A stretch of 64,000 bases of DNA from contig OY970820.1 in NCBI GenBank assembly GCA_963853835.1, forward strand, positions 74,768,909 through 74,832,908. Direction: 5' to 3'. This DNA comes from Calendula officinalis. Lineage: Eukaryota; Streptophyta; Magnoliopsida; Asterales; Asteraceae. This document shows, piece by piece, positions 10,400 through 20,573 of this stretch. Below the pieces are notes generated by a model, which did no database searches, had not been told where the DNA came from, and saw only the letters and a program-made list of their open reading frames with translations. The number at the start of each line of letters is the position of its first letter. The stretch's first letter is position 1. The translations under genes were made by a program, and so were the position numbers.

Positions 10400-12135
10400 C
10401 TCCAATAAACCATCATCTCATCTAGTAAACCGGCTACCATCTCTTTTTGGAATTGGTGTCCCAAATTCGGAAATTATTAGCTTTGCAAATATCCTTGGAT
10501 GCCAAACATCTCAATTCCCTACTACCTATCTTGGCTTACCAATTGGGTCCAACATGAATAAAATAGCTAATTGGAACCCTATCATTTCCTCATAAGAAAA
10601 AAAATTGTCTAAATGGAAGTTGAAAACTCTTTCTTACGGTGGTCGACTCACTCTTATCAAATCCGTTTTGGGTAGTCTCGGATGCTACTACTTCTCCCTT
10701 TACAAAGCCCCCAACTCCGTTTTAAAATATCTTGAAAGTTTAAGAAGAGATTTTTTTTGGGTGGTAATTTGGAAGAAAAAAAAATATCGTGGATTGCTTG
10801 GGATAAGGTGGTTGCTCCAATAAAAAAGGGTGGTCTTGGGATTGGAAGTCTTTGACACGTCAACCTCTCCCTCCTATCAAAATGGTGGTGGAGATTTCGT
10901 ATCGAGCCAAATGCTCTTTGGTGCAAGGTAATTAAATCTATTCATGGAAATTGTGGAAAAAAGATTTCTTCTCTTGGTGCCGGACCTTGGAACCAGATCA
11001 TGGATCTTGAAAAAGATTTGGTTGACAACGATATTAATATTCACAACATTTTTAAAAAGAGAATTGGAAATGGGAATGACACTAAATTTTGGGACGATAT
11101 TTGGATTGGCGGTTCTTACCTCAAAGATGAATTTAATAATCTATATAATCTTGATTCCAATCAAGATTGCATGGTAAATGAGAGATTTGTTCATGCGACC
11201 AACTCCATGGGAATTAATTTAACTCACAATAATTTTATTCCTCCTGTTGCTGTTGGTCTCGGCTCCTCTTCTCAGTCTCTCGCTAATGCTCATTTAGCCG
11301 TTGGGCCGACCCACCCTCAGATGCAATTTAACTGCCCTTTATTGGGCCTAAACAACTGGCGTAAGAGGTCCTGGCATAGAGAGCCCATTACATCCCGTGA
11401 ATTAGAGGAACTTGTTCTTTTTAATAGCATGTTTAGTCAATTGCCTTCTTTTTCCATCAATCTTGATTAGTGGATTTGCACTATTGGTCCAACAACAGAG
11501 TTCACAGTTAACGGAATGAGAAGAAAATTAATGAGTGGTAGAAATAATAACCATGTGGAGTTTGACTCTCATTGGAACAAAATGGTCCCGGGTAAGGTAA
11601 ATATTCTTATTTGGCGTATTGTTAACATGAGGCTTCCGACAAAAATCAATCTCGATAAAAGAGGCATCAATGTTGGTTCCATTAGATGCCTAATATGTGA
11701 CGAAGGTCTTGAAGATGAGGCCCACATTTTTTTGCGGTGCGATACGGCTACTTGGTTGTGGAATTCCGTGCTTAACTGGTGGAATATTCAAGTTCTCGCT
11801 CCTCTTTCTATTATGGACGCCCTCGACCTTCCTAAACGCATTAATTTAACTGGTCGACAGAGGCAACATCTGGATGTGGTTATCATTGCCACTCTTTGGA
11901 CGTTATGGGGTTTTAGAAACAAGATGCATTTTCAATCTACAAAGCCTCGAAAAGACATGTTAGGAGATGATGTAAAATTTTTCTCCTTTCTTCGGATCTC
12001 TAGTAGAGGAAAAAATCTTGTATCTTCTAATTGGCTTGAGTGGTGTTGCAATCCACTTATTGTCTAATTTTTGTACTTTTTAATCTAGCTCCTTGCTAGT
12101 TCGTTTATACTCTGTCGCTTTCAAAAAGCTTTTTG
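10400..12135 (+). pseudogene. 5'-truncated, inactivated LINE (L1-type) reverse transcriptase fragment
   Basis: The translated pieces match the C-terminal part of plant L1-type reverse transcriptases: a TYLGLPIG block near 10530, a YGGRLTLIKSVLGSL block near 10640, a WDDIWIGG block near 11095, and a zf-RVT zinc-binding domain (CLICDEGLEDEAHIFLRC) near 11690. The frame is interrupted by an in-frame TAA near 10593, shifts around 10770-11000, and a TAG at 11468-11470. Endonuclease and the catalytic FADD region are missing, as expected for 5'-truncated LINE copies. It cannot move itself. The 3' end is placed near a short A-run at about 12135 and is approximate. Confidence 0.85.
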
Positions 12136-12189
12136 GATACCACAAAAGAATGAAAGATACAAGTATACAACCCTTACATCACACATTAG

Positions 12190-12839
12190 CAATATTTTCG
12201 TGACCAGGTTCGACCGCCTGGTCAAACCAGTCAGACCGGGAAAAACACATAACACCGGTCAGACATAGCCAGGCCAATTAGCCAAAACTAGGTCGGATTG
12301 AACCGGCAGTTTTCACTACAAAACCAGGTTAAACCGGCTTCAAAACCAGGTTCGACCCCTAAAAGGCAATACTCAAATTGAGGAATTGTAGTCAGGAAAT
12401 TTTACAGGCATGTGGGATATATACTCTCCTTCTAGCTACTACCTTTTTCTCCTTAAGCGATGTGGAACAAGATGAAAGGACTCAAGAAGTAAAGTTTTTT
12501 TTTTCCCTTCTTTTTTCTATTTTATAATTGCACAGCGATATGGAAAGCACTGCAACAAGTTTATTTTTATTCCTTGAATTTGCATTATACTGTATTGTTA
12601 ATCTATATTTGGTTGCAATGAAGTATACAGATTAAACTATCTCAAAATTGAAGACATATGTTAGTATTTATGCAAAAATATTTGATTATATTGATGTAGT
12701 TGATTACTATTCCGTAGTAGTTAACTGTTTACTATAAGAACTAGTTGATTGTTATGTGTTTATGTAATCCGGTTCAACCGGTCCGACCGTTTTTTAGTCA
12801 CTGACCAGTCCGATTCTAAATCCGGGTTTTAAAACATTG
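12190..12839. mobile_element. hAT-type MITE with perfect 8-bp target duplication
   Basis: The element is bounded by CACATTAG at 12182-12189 and 12840-12847. Its ends are inverted copies (CAATATTTT and, reversed, CAATGTTTT), followed on each side by CCGGTT-rich subterminal repeats in inverted orientation. An 8-bp duplication is the hAT hallmark. There is no coding capacity; it sits directly after the dead LINE. Confidence 0.8.
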
Positions 12840-13095
12840 CACATTAGAGCATCTCCAACCCTATATTAAAATAGAACTTATACGCTATAATTTACACTAT
12901 ATTGCTCCAAACCCCACTATAGTTTTGTATATATTGTAGCATTGTATATAGTGTTACACAATTTTTAAACACTAAAAATAGTTTTAAATTTTCATTATAT
13001 AAATTAGATAAATAAAAATATACTCAGAATAACTTTTTTAGTGTCAGTTATAGTGTAATGTAGAGGTGTTCAAAACCGGGTACCCGGAAATCCGG

Positions 13096-13399
13096 TGAAA
13101 AGCACAATAACACTGATTCAATCCATAAAATGGTGTTTGATGATGATTTTGAGGAGAAAAGTAAAGAAGATGGATTAGGGTTTTAGTGAGAGAAATCTAG
13201 AGAGAGAGAGAGTGAACAAATGCAGAGAAATTGAAATGATAATTGTGCAAAAGTTAAGGAATTAAGCCTTACACTTTGGTATTTATACCATGGCTTAATT
13301 CCTTGTTAGTTAGGACCATTTCCTAAATAAAACTTAACATATATACAATGTTACACTTTACCCCCTAGACTATCTATTACAACTTTCTAGTACCTAACA
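13096..13399 (-). repeat. Element A 3' LTR
   Basis: On the plus strand it starts TGAAAAGCAC and ends TACCTAACA. It contains a GA microsatellite and matches 19402-19707 almost base for base. Confidence 0.9.
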
Positions 13400-13413
13400 A
13401 TCTCCCCCTTTGT
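13400..13413 (-). other. Element A polypurine tract
   Basis: On the minus strand the tract AAAGGGGGAGAT directly precedes the TG of the 3' LTR, the expected primer site for plus-strand DNA synthesis. Confidence 0.75.
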
Positions 13414-13740
13414 AATAGTAGACTAGGTTGCATATCTTTGACGACTTCTGTGTTTGTAAGGCTGGAGCTGAGAATTGAACCGTTGAGCAGTTATGTTGAT
13501 AAAACAGCATCAGCCTTTAATCATCAGTGACAGACATACTTTTAATCGGCTTTTCAACCAATATAAAGTATTCCAGAAGACTTCATGCAAATCGACTGAA
13601 TGTAGACCCATAGATAGAGCGGTTAGCAGCGGAAGTCCTTTCTTGAAGTTGTGGCGTTTGTCGATTTGCTGCAGATCCTTGGTTCCTGATGTTTGTTGAA
13701 GTTGAAGCAGTGCGGAATGTTGATATGTTGTGGATTTTCT

Positions 13741-13902
13741 GACCGTTGTTGATAATGTTGGAGTACGGTCATAGAATCCCTTATCTGATTTATTGACTGT
13801 TGTTGATAAGATTGAAGTACAGTCATCAGATTTTCTATCAGACATAGTGACCGTTGTTGATAAGAATGGAGTACGGTCGTCTGATCTTCGCACAAGAATG
13901 TA
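13741..13902. repeat. Three tandem 54-bp units in element A
   Basis: Units at 13741-13794, 13795-13848 and 13849-13902 each begin GACYGTTGTTGATAA and diverge mainly at their ends. Fifty-four is a multiple of three, and the minus strand reads as an 18-residue repeat with YQQ in each copy, but no start or intact long frame shows it is translated. Element C carries related units at 61052-61140. Confidence 0.75.
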
Positions 13903-14728
13903 TCAGGGTAACCCAGGATCACATAGATTGCCTGTTAGCACAACAGTTACAGAAACTGTGTGACCTACGTTCAGTGTTGGCATTGATGTTAGCACTGGTA
14001 GGATTTCCATTCAATCATCGTGGAATACCAATAATTTTGGTATCACTATGAATGTTCCGGCAATATCTCAAAGATATGCTTGGTAGAGTGTCTGTGTCCT
14101 AGAGAAATTTAATTCGGTTCTAGACTCTATATGTGGACAAACGAAGGCGAGGACTGGAGGTGGGTCCTCTTTTTCAATATCAACAATCTCCAAATGAGAT
14201 GTCGATAGTGGATGTGGTTATCTCCGTGATTTTGAAACAAGTACTTTTTGTACTTGAGTGGTCAGTGGGGGTTGTGCATTGCATCACTGGGTCCATGATG
14301 TCTTAATCAGAAAGCAACATATGCAATCCGATATAGATGAGGTTACCCGGTCATTTGTTCGGTTTAGGGAGGGTTTTCCGTTATCTTTTAACCCTTTCAC
14401 ACATGCTCCTCACTCAACTCACTTTTTCATTTTTCAACCACACCCTCGTTTTTGTTTTTACCATGTGATAAGCTGATTTTCACCCCATACTTCATACCCC
14501 CTCTCAATTTTTACCTCAGCGCACCCCAATCAAGATCCCATGATACTTGATTCTGCTCACCTAGACCTAGGGACCCTCACTTTTTAGTTCCTATATTGTC
14601 GGTGGCTCCGGGGAAGATCATGCTGGGTTTAGCAGATCATAGGAGTAATTTGAGAGTGGACTATTACGCACATGTGCATTTTAATCAGCTTTTTGAAGAT
14701 GTTTTGTTTTAGGAGATTCACATGGATT

Positions 14729-14986
14729 TTAGGTAACACCGGACTCACTTAGAGTATCCGTTAGCACACGGTATGAATCGGTAGTCGTTTGCACAACAGT
14801 GGATTCAAATGTGTGACATGCGTTTAGAGTTGGCGCGATTTTAGCTCTAGCAGGATTTCCACTCAATCCTTGTGAAGCACCAGATGGTGATGCCACTATG
14901 AGTGTTCCGATGAATACACGGAGATTCATATTCAATAGTGTATGTGTCCTATATTGGAAATATTTGTCGGTGAGAACTAGACACAT
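14729..14986 (-). CDS. Short ORF in the downstream module of element A, conserved in element C
   Basis: The frame holds about 65 residues (from TLIVASPSGAS to TDTLSESGVT) that align without gaps to 62264-62040 in element C. A more decayed, frameshifted relative lies nearby at about 13900-14060, so the module seems duplicated within A. I do not recognise the family. It lies between the internal purine-tract array and the 3' LTR, where Sirevirus-type Copia elements may carry extra ORFs. Nucleotide similarity between A and C extends beyond the frame, so protein-level selection is unproven. Confidence 0.35.
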   Translation of the reverse strand: MCLVLTDKYFQYRTHTLLNMNLRVFIGTLIVASPSGASQGLSGNPARAKIAPTLNACHTFESTVVQTTTDSYRVLTDTLSESGVT

Positions 14987-15471
14987 TGTGCATTCAATTG
15001 AAGACGTAACCCGGGGCAGAAGGTTAATTATTTCAATACCAACATACTCCGAATGAGCAGTCGATAGATTATGTGCTACGTCCCCTAATGAATTGAAACA
15101 AATTCCTATTGAGAGGAATCTGAGTGGTTGGTGGTGGAGTGCACATGCTTGACTGGGCCAGTTAAGTCTGGTGAAGCATTCAACACATGAATGATCACAA
15201 ATTTAGTGAGGTTGCCTGGTTTATTGTCGGTTTGGATGCACTCAAAGGTGTGTTTTCTTGATAATATCATGTTATCACATCACCTTGCACTCACCTAAAT
15301 CTATACCCTAGACATATACCCTCACATTTACCAATTTTGGCTAAAAAGTTTCCCTTGGAAGGTAAGGCCGGTTCTGGCAAACCATAGGAAGGTATCGTCG
15401 TTTGATAAAAAAAAAAATTGTTCGAGAAAAAAAAAATTCAAACGGGTATAAAAGTATTGATATTAGAAAGA

Positions 15472-15524
15472 TTCTCCCCTTGGAAATACTAATTCTCCCC
15501 CTGGAATTAATATTTCTCCCCCTC
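15472..15524 (-). other. Internal array of three polypurine tracts in element A
   Basis: On the minus strand three G-rich tracts of the GGGGAGA type are spaced about 20 nt apart, just after the gag-type ORF and 2.1 kb before the real 3' LTR. The same array occurs in B (23115-23168) and C (62902-62950). Multiple polypurine tracts are a known mark of Sireviruses, but there they lie close to the 3' LTR. Confidence 0.7.
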
Positions 15525-15849
15525 GACAAAATAAAGGTAATGAAATTATACAGTTTAAGAGGGGTGGGAAAGAGTTTTTACATTTATGTGAAAATCTGGT
15601 TAAGAGCGGGTTTCAAACAAATGTATTTGAAATCCATTGCTTTGAAGAGCGGGTTATACACTGACGTGTGCATAAGCCAATCTGTTGTGGCGCGAGTTAT
15701 ACACTGATGTGTGCATAAGTCATTCTGAACTCCAAACACCTTGCTGGTTATTCTACATAAAACAATTAAAACATGTTTGGTACCCAATTATCTATGGGTC
15801 CTATACGATTAGTGACAGATGTTTTATGTAGAATTGTTTTATGATCAAT

Positions 15850-18249
15850 TTAGAGCTTTCGATAACTGCAAGGAGGCAGTTCAGAGGTTGTGGATTTGAC
15901 GACCCATTTTAAAGATTTCTCAGAGGATTGGATAATCCAATGAGATTTTTCATTTTTGATCCAAGTGTATTTTACAAATGTTGAAGATTTGGTCGATGTG
16001 TTGTTGTCGCTATTTGAGGAACCTGAAGACTTTGGCTTAGGTGCGGAAGATCCTCGAGAAACTTTGCGACGAGAAGACGAGTGTTTATCAGAGATTGATG
16101 GGGTTTTGGAAGAACTCTTCGTCTGTTTGGAGGCATGTGAAGATGAACCTTTTTGATTAGGTTTGTGTGGACGAGAGACAGATGTCTTGCATGATTGTGG
16201 AAAGCATGTTTTGCATGATATTATATTTTTACCAGATTGATGGAAAACATTGATTTTTAAACCACATGGAGCATTTAGCTTAACAAAAAATCGATCATCA
16301 GTTTGAGAAATTTTTTCCTTTGTAGGTTTATTATACAGTCTCTTTTTACCAAATTCATCATGTTTAAAGAACACAGTATCATAATTAGGTGAGTAATTTA
16401 CAGGACGATAAGCAGAAGCATCATACACAGTTCCAAAAGCAAATGCAGGAGATTTAAAATTTTTGGAGTTGTTACTGTTAATTTTAACAGTGGACGAAGA
16501 AACTGAAGACGTATATGGTCTAGACTGCTTAAGCTCACGAGGCTTCTTAAGAGTACTAGACTTAGACGAACTCGGCTTCTTAGATGGCATATCTCCTTTG
16601 ACTCTATTGGGCTTGGGCTCCTTGCTCTGAGGCTCTAATTTTCTAAATGAGACGTTTAAAGGTGGTGAATTAGAGGTTCTTCTCAAAGTAATTGGTACTT
16701 GATTAACAGGTGCTGGTCCTATTAATGAAGATTTAGAATTTTGAAAAACATTTTTGTCAGTTTTATGTTTTAATTCTTAAATCGTGTCCTCTAATTGATG
16801 TATCTTTGTTTGAAGATTTGCTTTTTCTTTATCAAAGGCGTTATGAGTTTCATCAATTTCAGATTCAAGTTGGACGATTTTCTTTTCTAAAATCAACGGT
16901 GGAACATAATGCTTTGGTTCAATTGTTTGTTTTAAAACTTCATTATCAGAAATGAAAAATTCTTCTGGAGTGACAATCGGGAAGTACTCATTGTTTTCAA
17001 ATTTTGCTTTATTCTTTTCATATGTATAGTTCAATTCAGAATAGTTAAAGCTGATTTGAGCGTGTTCCTTCTTTTCTCTGTTGAACTTCTCGATTTCTGC
17101 TTCCTCGTCCGGCATATGAAGAAAGCTTTGCCATATTCCCAAGTTCATGTAATCGTAATTGTATAGTGTGGGAACAACATCAGCAGCTTTTTCCAGAGTA
17201 CGGGAGTTCTCAGCGCCGAGACCCACTTTTAATTTGAAAGATCTAAACTCTTTTGGTTGATTTAATTTTATTGTTTGTTCAGTGTGACCAGCTTTCACAA
17301 TCGTCTGCTCCAGTTTGGAGATGTGTTCTTCAGCATTTTCTTTCTTTACAGTAAGACTGTGTATGGTTGCTGATTGTTCATCGATTTCCTTGTTCAAATT
17401 GTTTGTGATGTTTGTGATTTGTTCATTTAGTTTTTGAATTTCGTTATCAGCTGCCTTCAACTTATCTTGGTAATCCTTCATCTTGATGTCAGCAGACTTC
17501 ATCCATGTTTGCTCTCGACTGAGTTGGATAGCTAAGTCATTTATCAGCTGCTTGGAGTCGTCTTTGTCATTTGATACCGTCTTCATCGTTTTTAGGTTTG
17601 ATATTTCAAGATTTTTTGTATTAATTATGTGATTTAGACGATTTACTTCACTGGTGTGAGCAGCATGAAATGTTGACAACTGTTGTTGTAACTCTTGTGT
17701 TTTGTGATTTGAAAGTTTATTTTGATTGACTTGAGGAACAAGAGTTTCAAGTTGACGACGAAAGGTTAAATTTTCTGCCTTTAAATTTGAGATTTGTGCA
17801 TTTGATTCATTAGTTGTGTTTACTTGTTTTTGTAAACTTTCTTGTAATTTATAAATTTGAAATTTATAAGCATATTTTGACGTAGACAACTGATTTTGTA
17901 ATTCCTTGTTTACTTGAGTTATTTGAATAGAACATTGACTTAACTCACTCAAATCATTTAAGAGTTGTGCTTTTTCAGATTCCAAATCAGTTATTTGTTT
18001 TGTCAAATGTGATTTCTCATCAATTTTAGTAAAAAGTTTTTCATTAAACAAGGAATTCTCTGATTCATCAGTGTCTGAATCAGATAATAAAGAGTCAAAG
18101 GAAAAAGAGTGTACCTCATTTTCATCATCTTTTGGAATGCCTAACACAGCTGTAGCCTCAGTTGGTATTGCCATGAATGCCAGGTTGGCAATGCACTGTT
18201 TATCCTCCTGGGCATTCGACCCGGCAGACAATGTTTCTTTGGTAGTCAT
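15850..18249 (-). pseudogene. Element A gag-type coiled-coil ORF with one in-frame stop
   Basis: From the ATG at 18249 a single frame of 799 codons runs to 15850, broken only by TAA at 16777-16779; the downstream part stays in phase. The first 490 residues are mostly coiled coil after an acidic Ser-rich start. The distal part is basic and Ser/Lys-rich. Its start (IANLAFMA) resembles the block after the zinc knuckle in the gag of element D (ICLMAR), and neither a capsid-type UBN2 domain nor a CCHC knuckle is encoded upstream. So it looks like the C-terminal extension of a Copia gag expressed alone. The frame ends where protease would begin. No function can be assigned beyond a probable particle-assembly or coiled-coil role. 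Confidence 0.75.
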
Positions 18250-18695
18250 GTTAAGAACAATTCACGGGAATTTTGATTGAAACGGGGTAAAGAAAATTTT
18301 AAGAATGAGAAGGTTCTGGAATAGAATATGTGATGTAGACCGTGGATTGGTCTTCAAAAATTCAAAATTACCGAAATCTTAAACTGGTTATTCCAGATGA
18401 TAAAGTACACTTTAAATGTGCCTAAGATTTTCGAATTAGGGAAAAACGACGATCGGGTTAGAAACTGGGGCTAAACGAAGTTTGGAAATTGACCGAAAAA
18501 TCACAAAAACGCAAATTAAGCGATCGAAACAAGCGTTTTTGGGCCGGCAAGTTGGGTAAACCGCCTATGTCCGTTTATCACGCCGTATCCTTCGTCTTTA
18601 GCTTCGATTTGGTTACTCGTGGGCTCGAAACGGACACCCGAGCTGAAAGTTATGACCGTTACAGTACAGCCCCTTTTGTCACGCGAGTGTAGAAA
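18250..18695. other. Element A leader, unique part
   Basis: This is 5' untranslated DNA between the gag-type ATG and the leader repeat array. No ORF is supported on the sense strand. Confidence 0.45.
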
Positions 18696-18950
18696 GAGTT
18701 CGGGCCGAAGTTGTGTAGAAGTTCGGGGCGAAGATTGAATGAAGTTCGGGCCGAAGTTTTGAAAGAAGTTCGGGCCGAAGTTTTGTAAGAAGTTCGGGCC
18801 GAAGTTTTGAAAGAAGTTCGGGCCGAAGTTTTGAAAGAAGTTCGGGCCGAAGTTCGGGTTGAAGTTCGGGCCGAACTTTGGGTTGAAGTTCGAGCCGAAG
18901 TAGGTGATGATGTTCGGGCCGAACTTGTTACTGTTCTCGGGCCGAACAGT
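18696..18950. repeat. Leader tandem array of 24-bp GTTCGGGCCGAAG units (element A)
   Basis: About ten copies of a unit containing the near-palindrome TTCGGGCCGAA are arranged head to tail, the central ones exactly 24 bp apart. On the sense (minus) strand the units read TTCGGCCCGAAC and can form hairpins. The array lies between the primer-binding site and the gag ORF. A weak minus frame gives an SARTSFKT repeat, but it is more likely untranslated leader. Element B has a looser array in the same place. Confidence 0.8.
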
Positions 18951-19387
18951 TTCTTGCGCAGAACAGTTACGAACAGCCTATAAAAACCCACTAATTTGAT
19001 CCTAAAATGCTCGTTTCTTACCCAAATTCTTTGATTTTAATCACAAACTGACCCAAATACTATTTCCTTCAATCCATTTCAACTATATTACTTAAAAACA
19101 ACCTAGATCTATTCGAAAATTTGAATTTAAAGGGTTTTTGAAGCTTTAATGGTTTTTCCTAAAACTCTTAATTCTTCATCAGTATGGATTAGATTCAATC
19201 CTAGCTTGATTCTAAGCTTAATATAACAATAAAAGGAAGTTATTCAATCCATAATAACAAGAAATAGTACCTTAAATCTGATTTTTGATCTTAAACCCCT
19301 TTTTCTTCAAAAACTTTCAAAAACCCACTGATTCTTCTGATTTTAACACCAATTGATGGATTTGGATCGTTTTCAAGATGAAATTAT

Positions 19388-19399
19388 GCTCTGATACCA
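19388..19399 (-). other. Element A primer-binding site (tRNA-iMet)
   Basis: TGGTATCAGAGC on the minus strand follows the 5' LTR after a 2-nt spacer. This is the usual match to the 3' end of plant initiator tRNA-Met in Copia elements. Confidence 0.85.
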
Positions 19400-19401
19400 A
19401 T

Positions 19402-19707
19402 TGAAAAGCACAATAACACTGATTCAATCCATAAAATGGTGTTTGATGATGATTTTGAGGAGAAAAGTGAAGAAGATGGATTAGGGTTTTAGTGAGAGAA
19501 ATCTAGAGAGAGAGAGAGAGTGAACAAATGCAGAGAAATTGAAATGATAATTGTGCAAAAGTTAAGGAATTAAGCCTTACACTTTGGTATTTATACCATG
19601 GCTTAGTTCCTTGTTAGTTAGGACCATTTCCTAAATAAAACTTAACATATATACAATGTTACACTTTACCCCCTAGACTATCTATTACAACTTTCTAGTA
19701 GCTAACA
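19402..19707 (-). repeat. Element A 5' LTR
   Basis: Partner of 13096-13399, beginning TGAAAAGCAC and ending GCTAACA on the plus strand, followed by the TCCGG duplication. Confidence 0.9.
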
Positions 19708-20440
19708 TCCGGGTACCCTAAAACCGGGTACCCGAAAATTCGGGTAGTAGATTTAGGTACCCGTATCAGTACCCGAATTTTCGGGTACCCGGTTTTCGGG
19801 TACCCGGATTTTCGGATACCCGGTTTCGGGTACCAGGTACCCGGAAATATAATTTCTTTATCACAAAAATTACATAAATGGAAGTCGTCATTGTTTATAT
19901 ATTTAATTTCTTTAAATCGTATTAATAAATTTGTTATTAAAAATTTTCGTTATGATTTTCTTTAAAGAAAAATCGTTACTAGTAATGAATCTGACCAAAT
20001 CTTTAAAGACATCCAATGATTCAAAACCATGATTCAACGACGGATGTGAGAATTAGATGGTTTGTACGTGAGAATTGAGACAGGTTTTTAAATTTTAGAC
20101 ATTTATCAAAATGAGCCAAGCATATGCCCATATCTAATGATAATTAATGTCTAATAATATATAAAAATATATAAACATAAGTTAAAAAAATAAAATTCGG
20201 GTACCGGGTACCCAATTACCCGGTTTTTTAGAAAACACTACCCGTATTTGATACCCGGAAACCGGTTACCCGAAATCCGGGTGTCCGGATTTTCGGGTAC
20301 CCGGATTTTCGGGTATCCGGATTTCGGATATCGGATATTTTTTCGGATACCCGTTTTTTCGGTTATTTTTGAAAACCCCTAGTGTAATGTGTTGGATGGT
20401 TTAGTATTAACGTAATATTTTACACTATAATTATAGGTTT

Positions 20441-20447
20441 TATAAAA
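20441..20447 (+). promoter_or_regulatory. TATA box upstream of the candidate peptide gene
   Basis: TATAAAA lies 127 nt before the ATG at 20574, a spacing that would leave a leader of about 100 nt. It sits at the decayed right end of the MITE at 12848-20440, so the promoter may be partly transposon-derived. Confidence 0.35.
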
Positions 20448-20573
20448 AGAAAGAGTGTTGTGACTTGAAAGACACTTCATACTAAGTAAAAAGCTTTAAA
20501 CATTGAAGATTTCTGGACTAAAAAAGAAGCCTCCCTCCCAACTCAAAAACTCAAATTCCAAGAATCTCACAAA

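Larger units (their letters stand above)
13096..19707 (-). mobile_element. Copia element A, gag-only non-autonomous LTR retrotransposon
   Basis: Two near-identical LTRs (13096-13399, 19402-19707) flank a 6-kb interior, and TCCGG (13091-13095, 19708-19712) is the 5-bp target duplication. Orientation is minus, as shown by the primer-binding site beside the right LTR and the polypurine tract beside the left. The only long frame is a gag-type coiled-coil ORF (18249-15850); no protease, integrase, reverse transcriptase or RNase H motif was seen. The LTRs differ by about three substitutions and a GA-repeat length change, so insertion is recent. It must have been mobilised by enzymes of another element, as in the TR-GAG class. 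Confidence 0.85.
13061..20381. mobile_element. hAT-like element (TAGRGG termini) interrupted by Copia element A
   Basis: It is flanked by GTGTAATG at 13053-13060 and 20382-20389, an 8-bp duplication. The ends are inverted: TAGAGGTGTTCAAAA on the left and, reversed, TAGGGGTTTTCAAAA on the right. Its own DNA (13061-13095 and 19708-20381) is full of GGGTACCCGG-type palindromes and encodes nothing. Copia element A inserted near its left end. Confidence 0.8.
12848..20440. mobile_element. MITE-like element split by the hAT/Copia nest (remnants 12848-13052 and 20390-20440)
   Basis: The left part starts GAGCATCTCCAACCC, a start common in Harbinger-type plant MITEs, and is AT-rich. The right part resumes after the duplicated GTGTAATG and ends near AATTATAGGTT, partly the inverse of the left end. 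The outermost right bases have decayed, so type and right border are tentative. Confidence 0.35.

Noticed and set aside
13741..13902. Regular 54-bp repeats as a CRISPR-like array
   Set aside because: The units are contiguous without spacers, diverged, and inside a plant retrotransposon.
16777..18249. Coiled-coil ORF as a host myosin-like or kinesin-like gene
   Set aside because: It lies between matched LTRs with primer-binding site and polypurine tract, and has a decayed relative in the same slot of element B.
18659..18991. Minus-strand ORF with SARTSFKT octapeptide repeats as a protein gene
   Set aside because: It is the translation of the 24-bp leader array, lies in the untranslated leader, and has no counterpart frame in element B.
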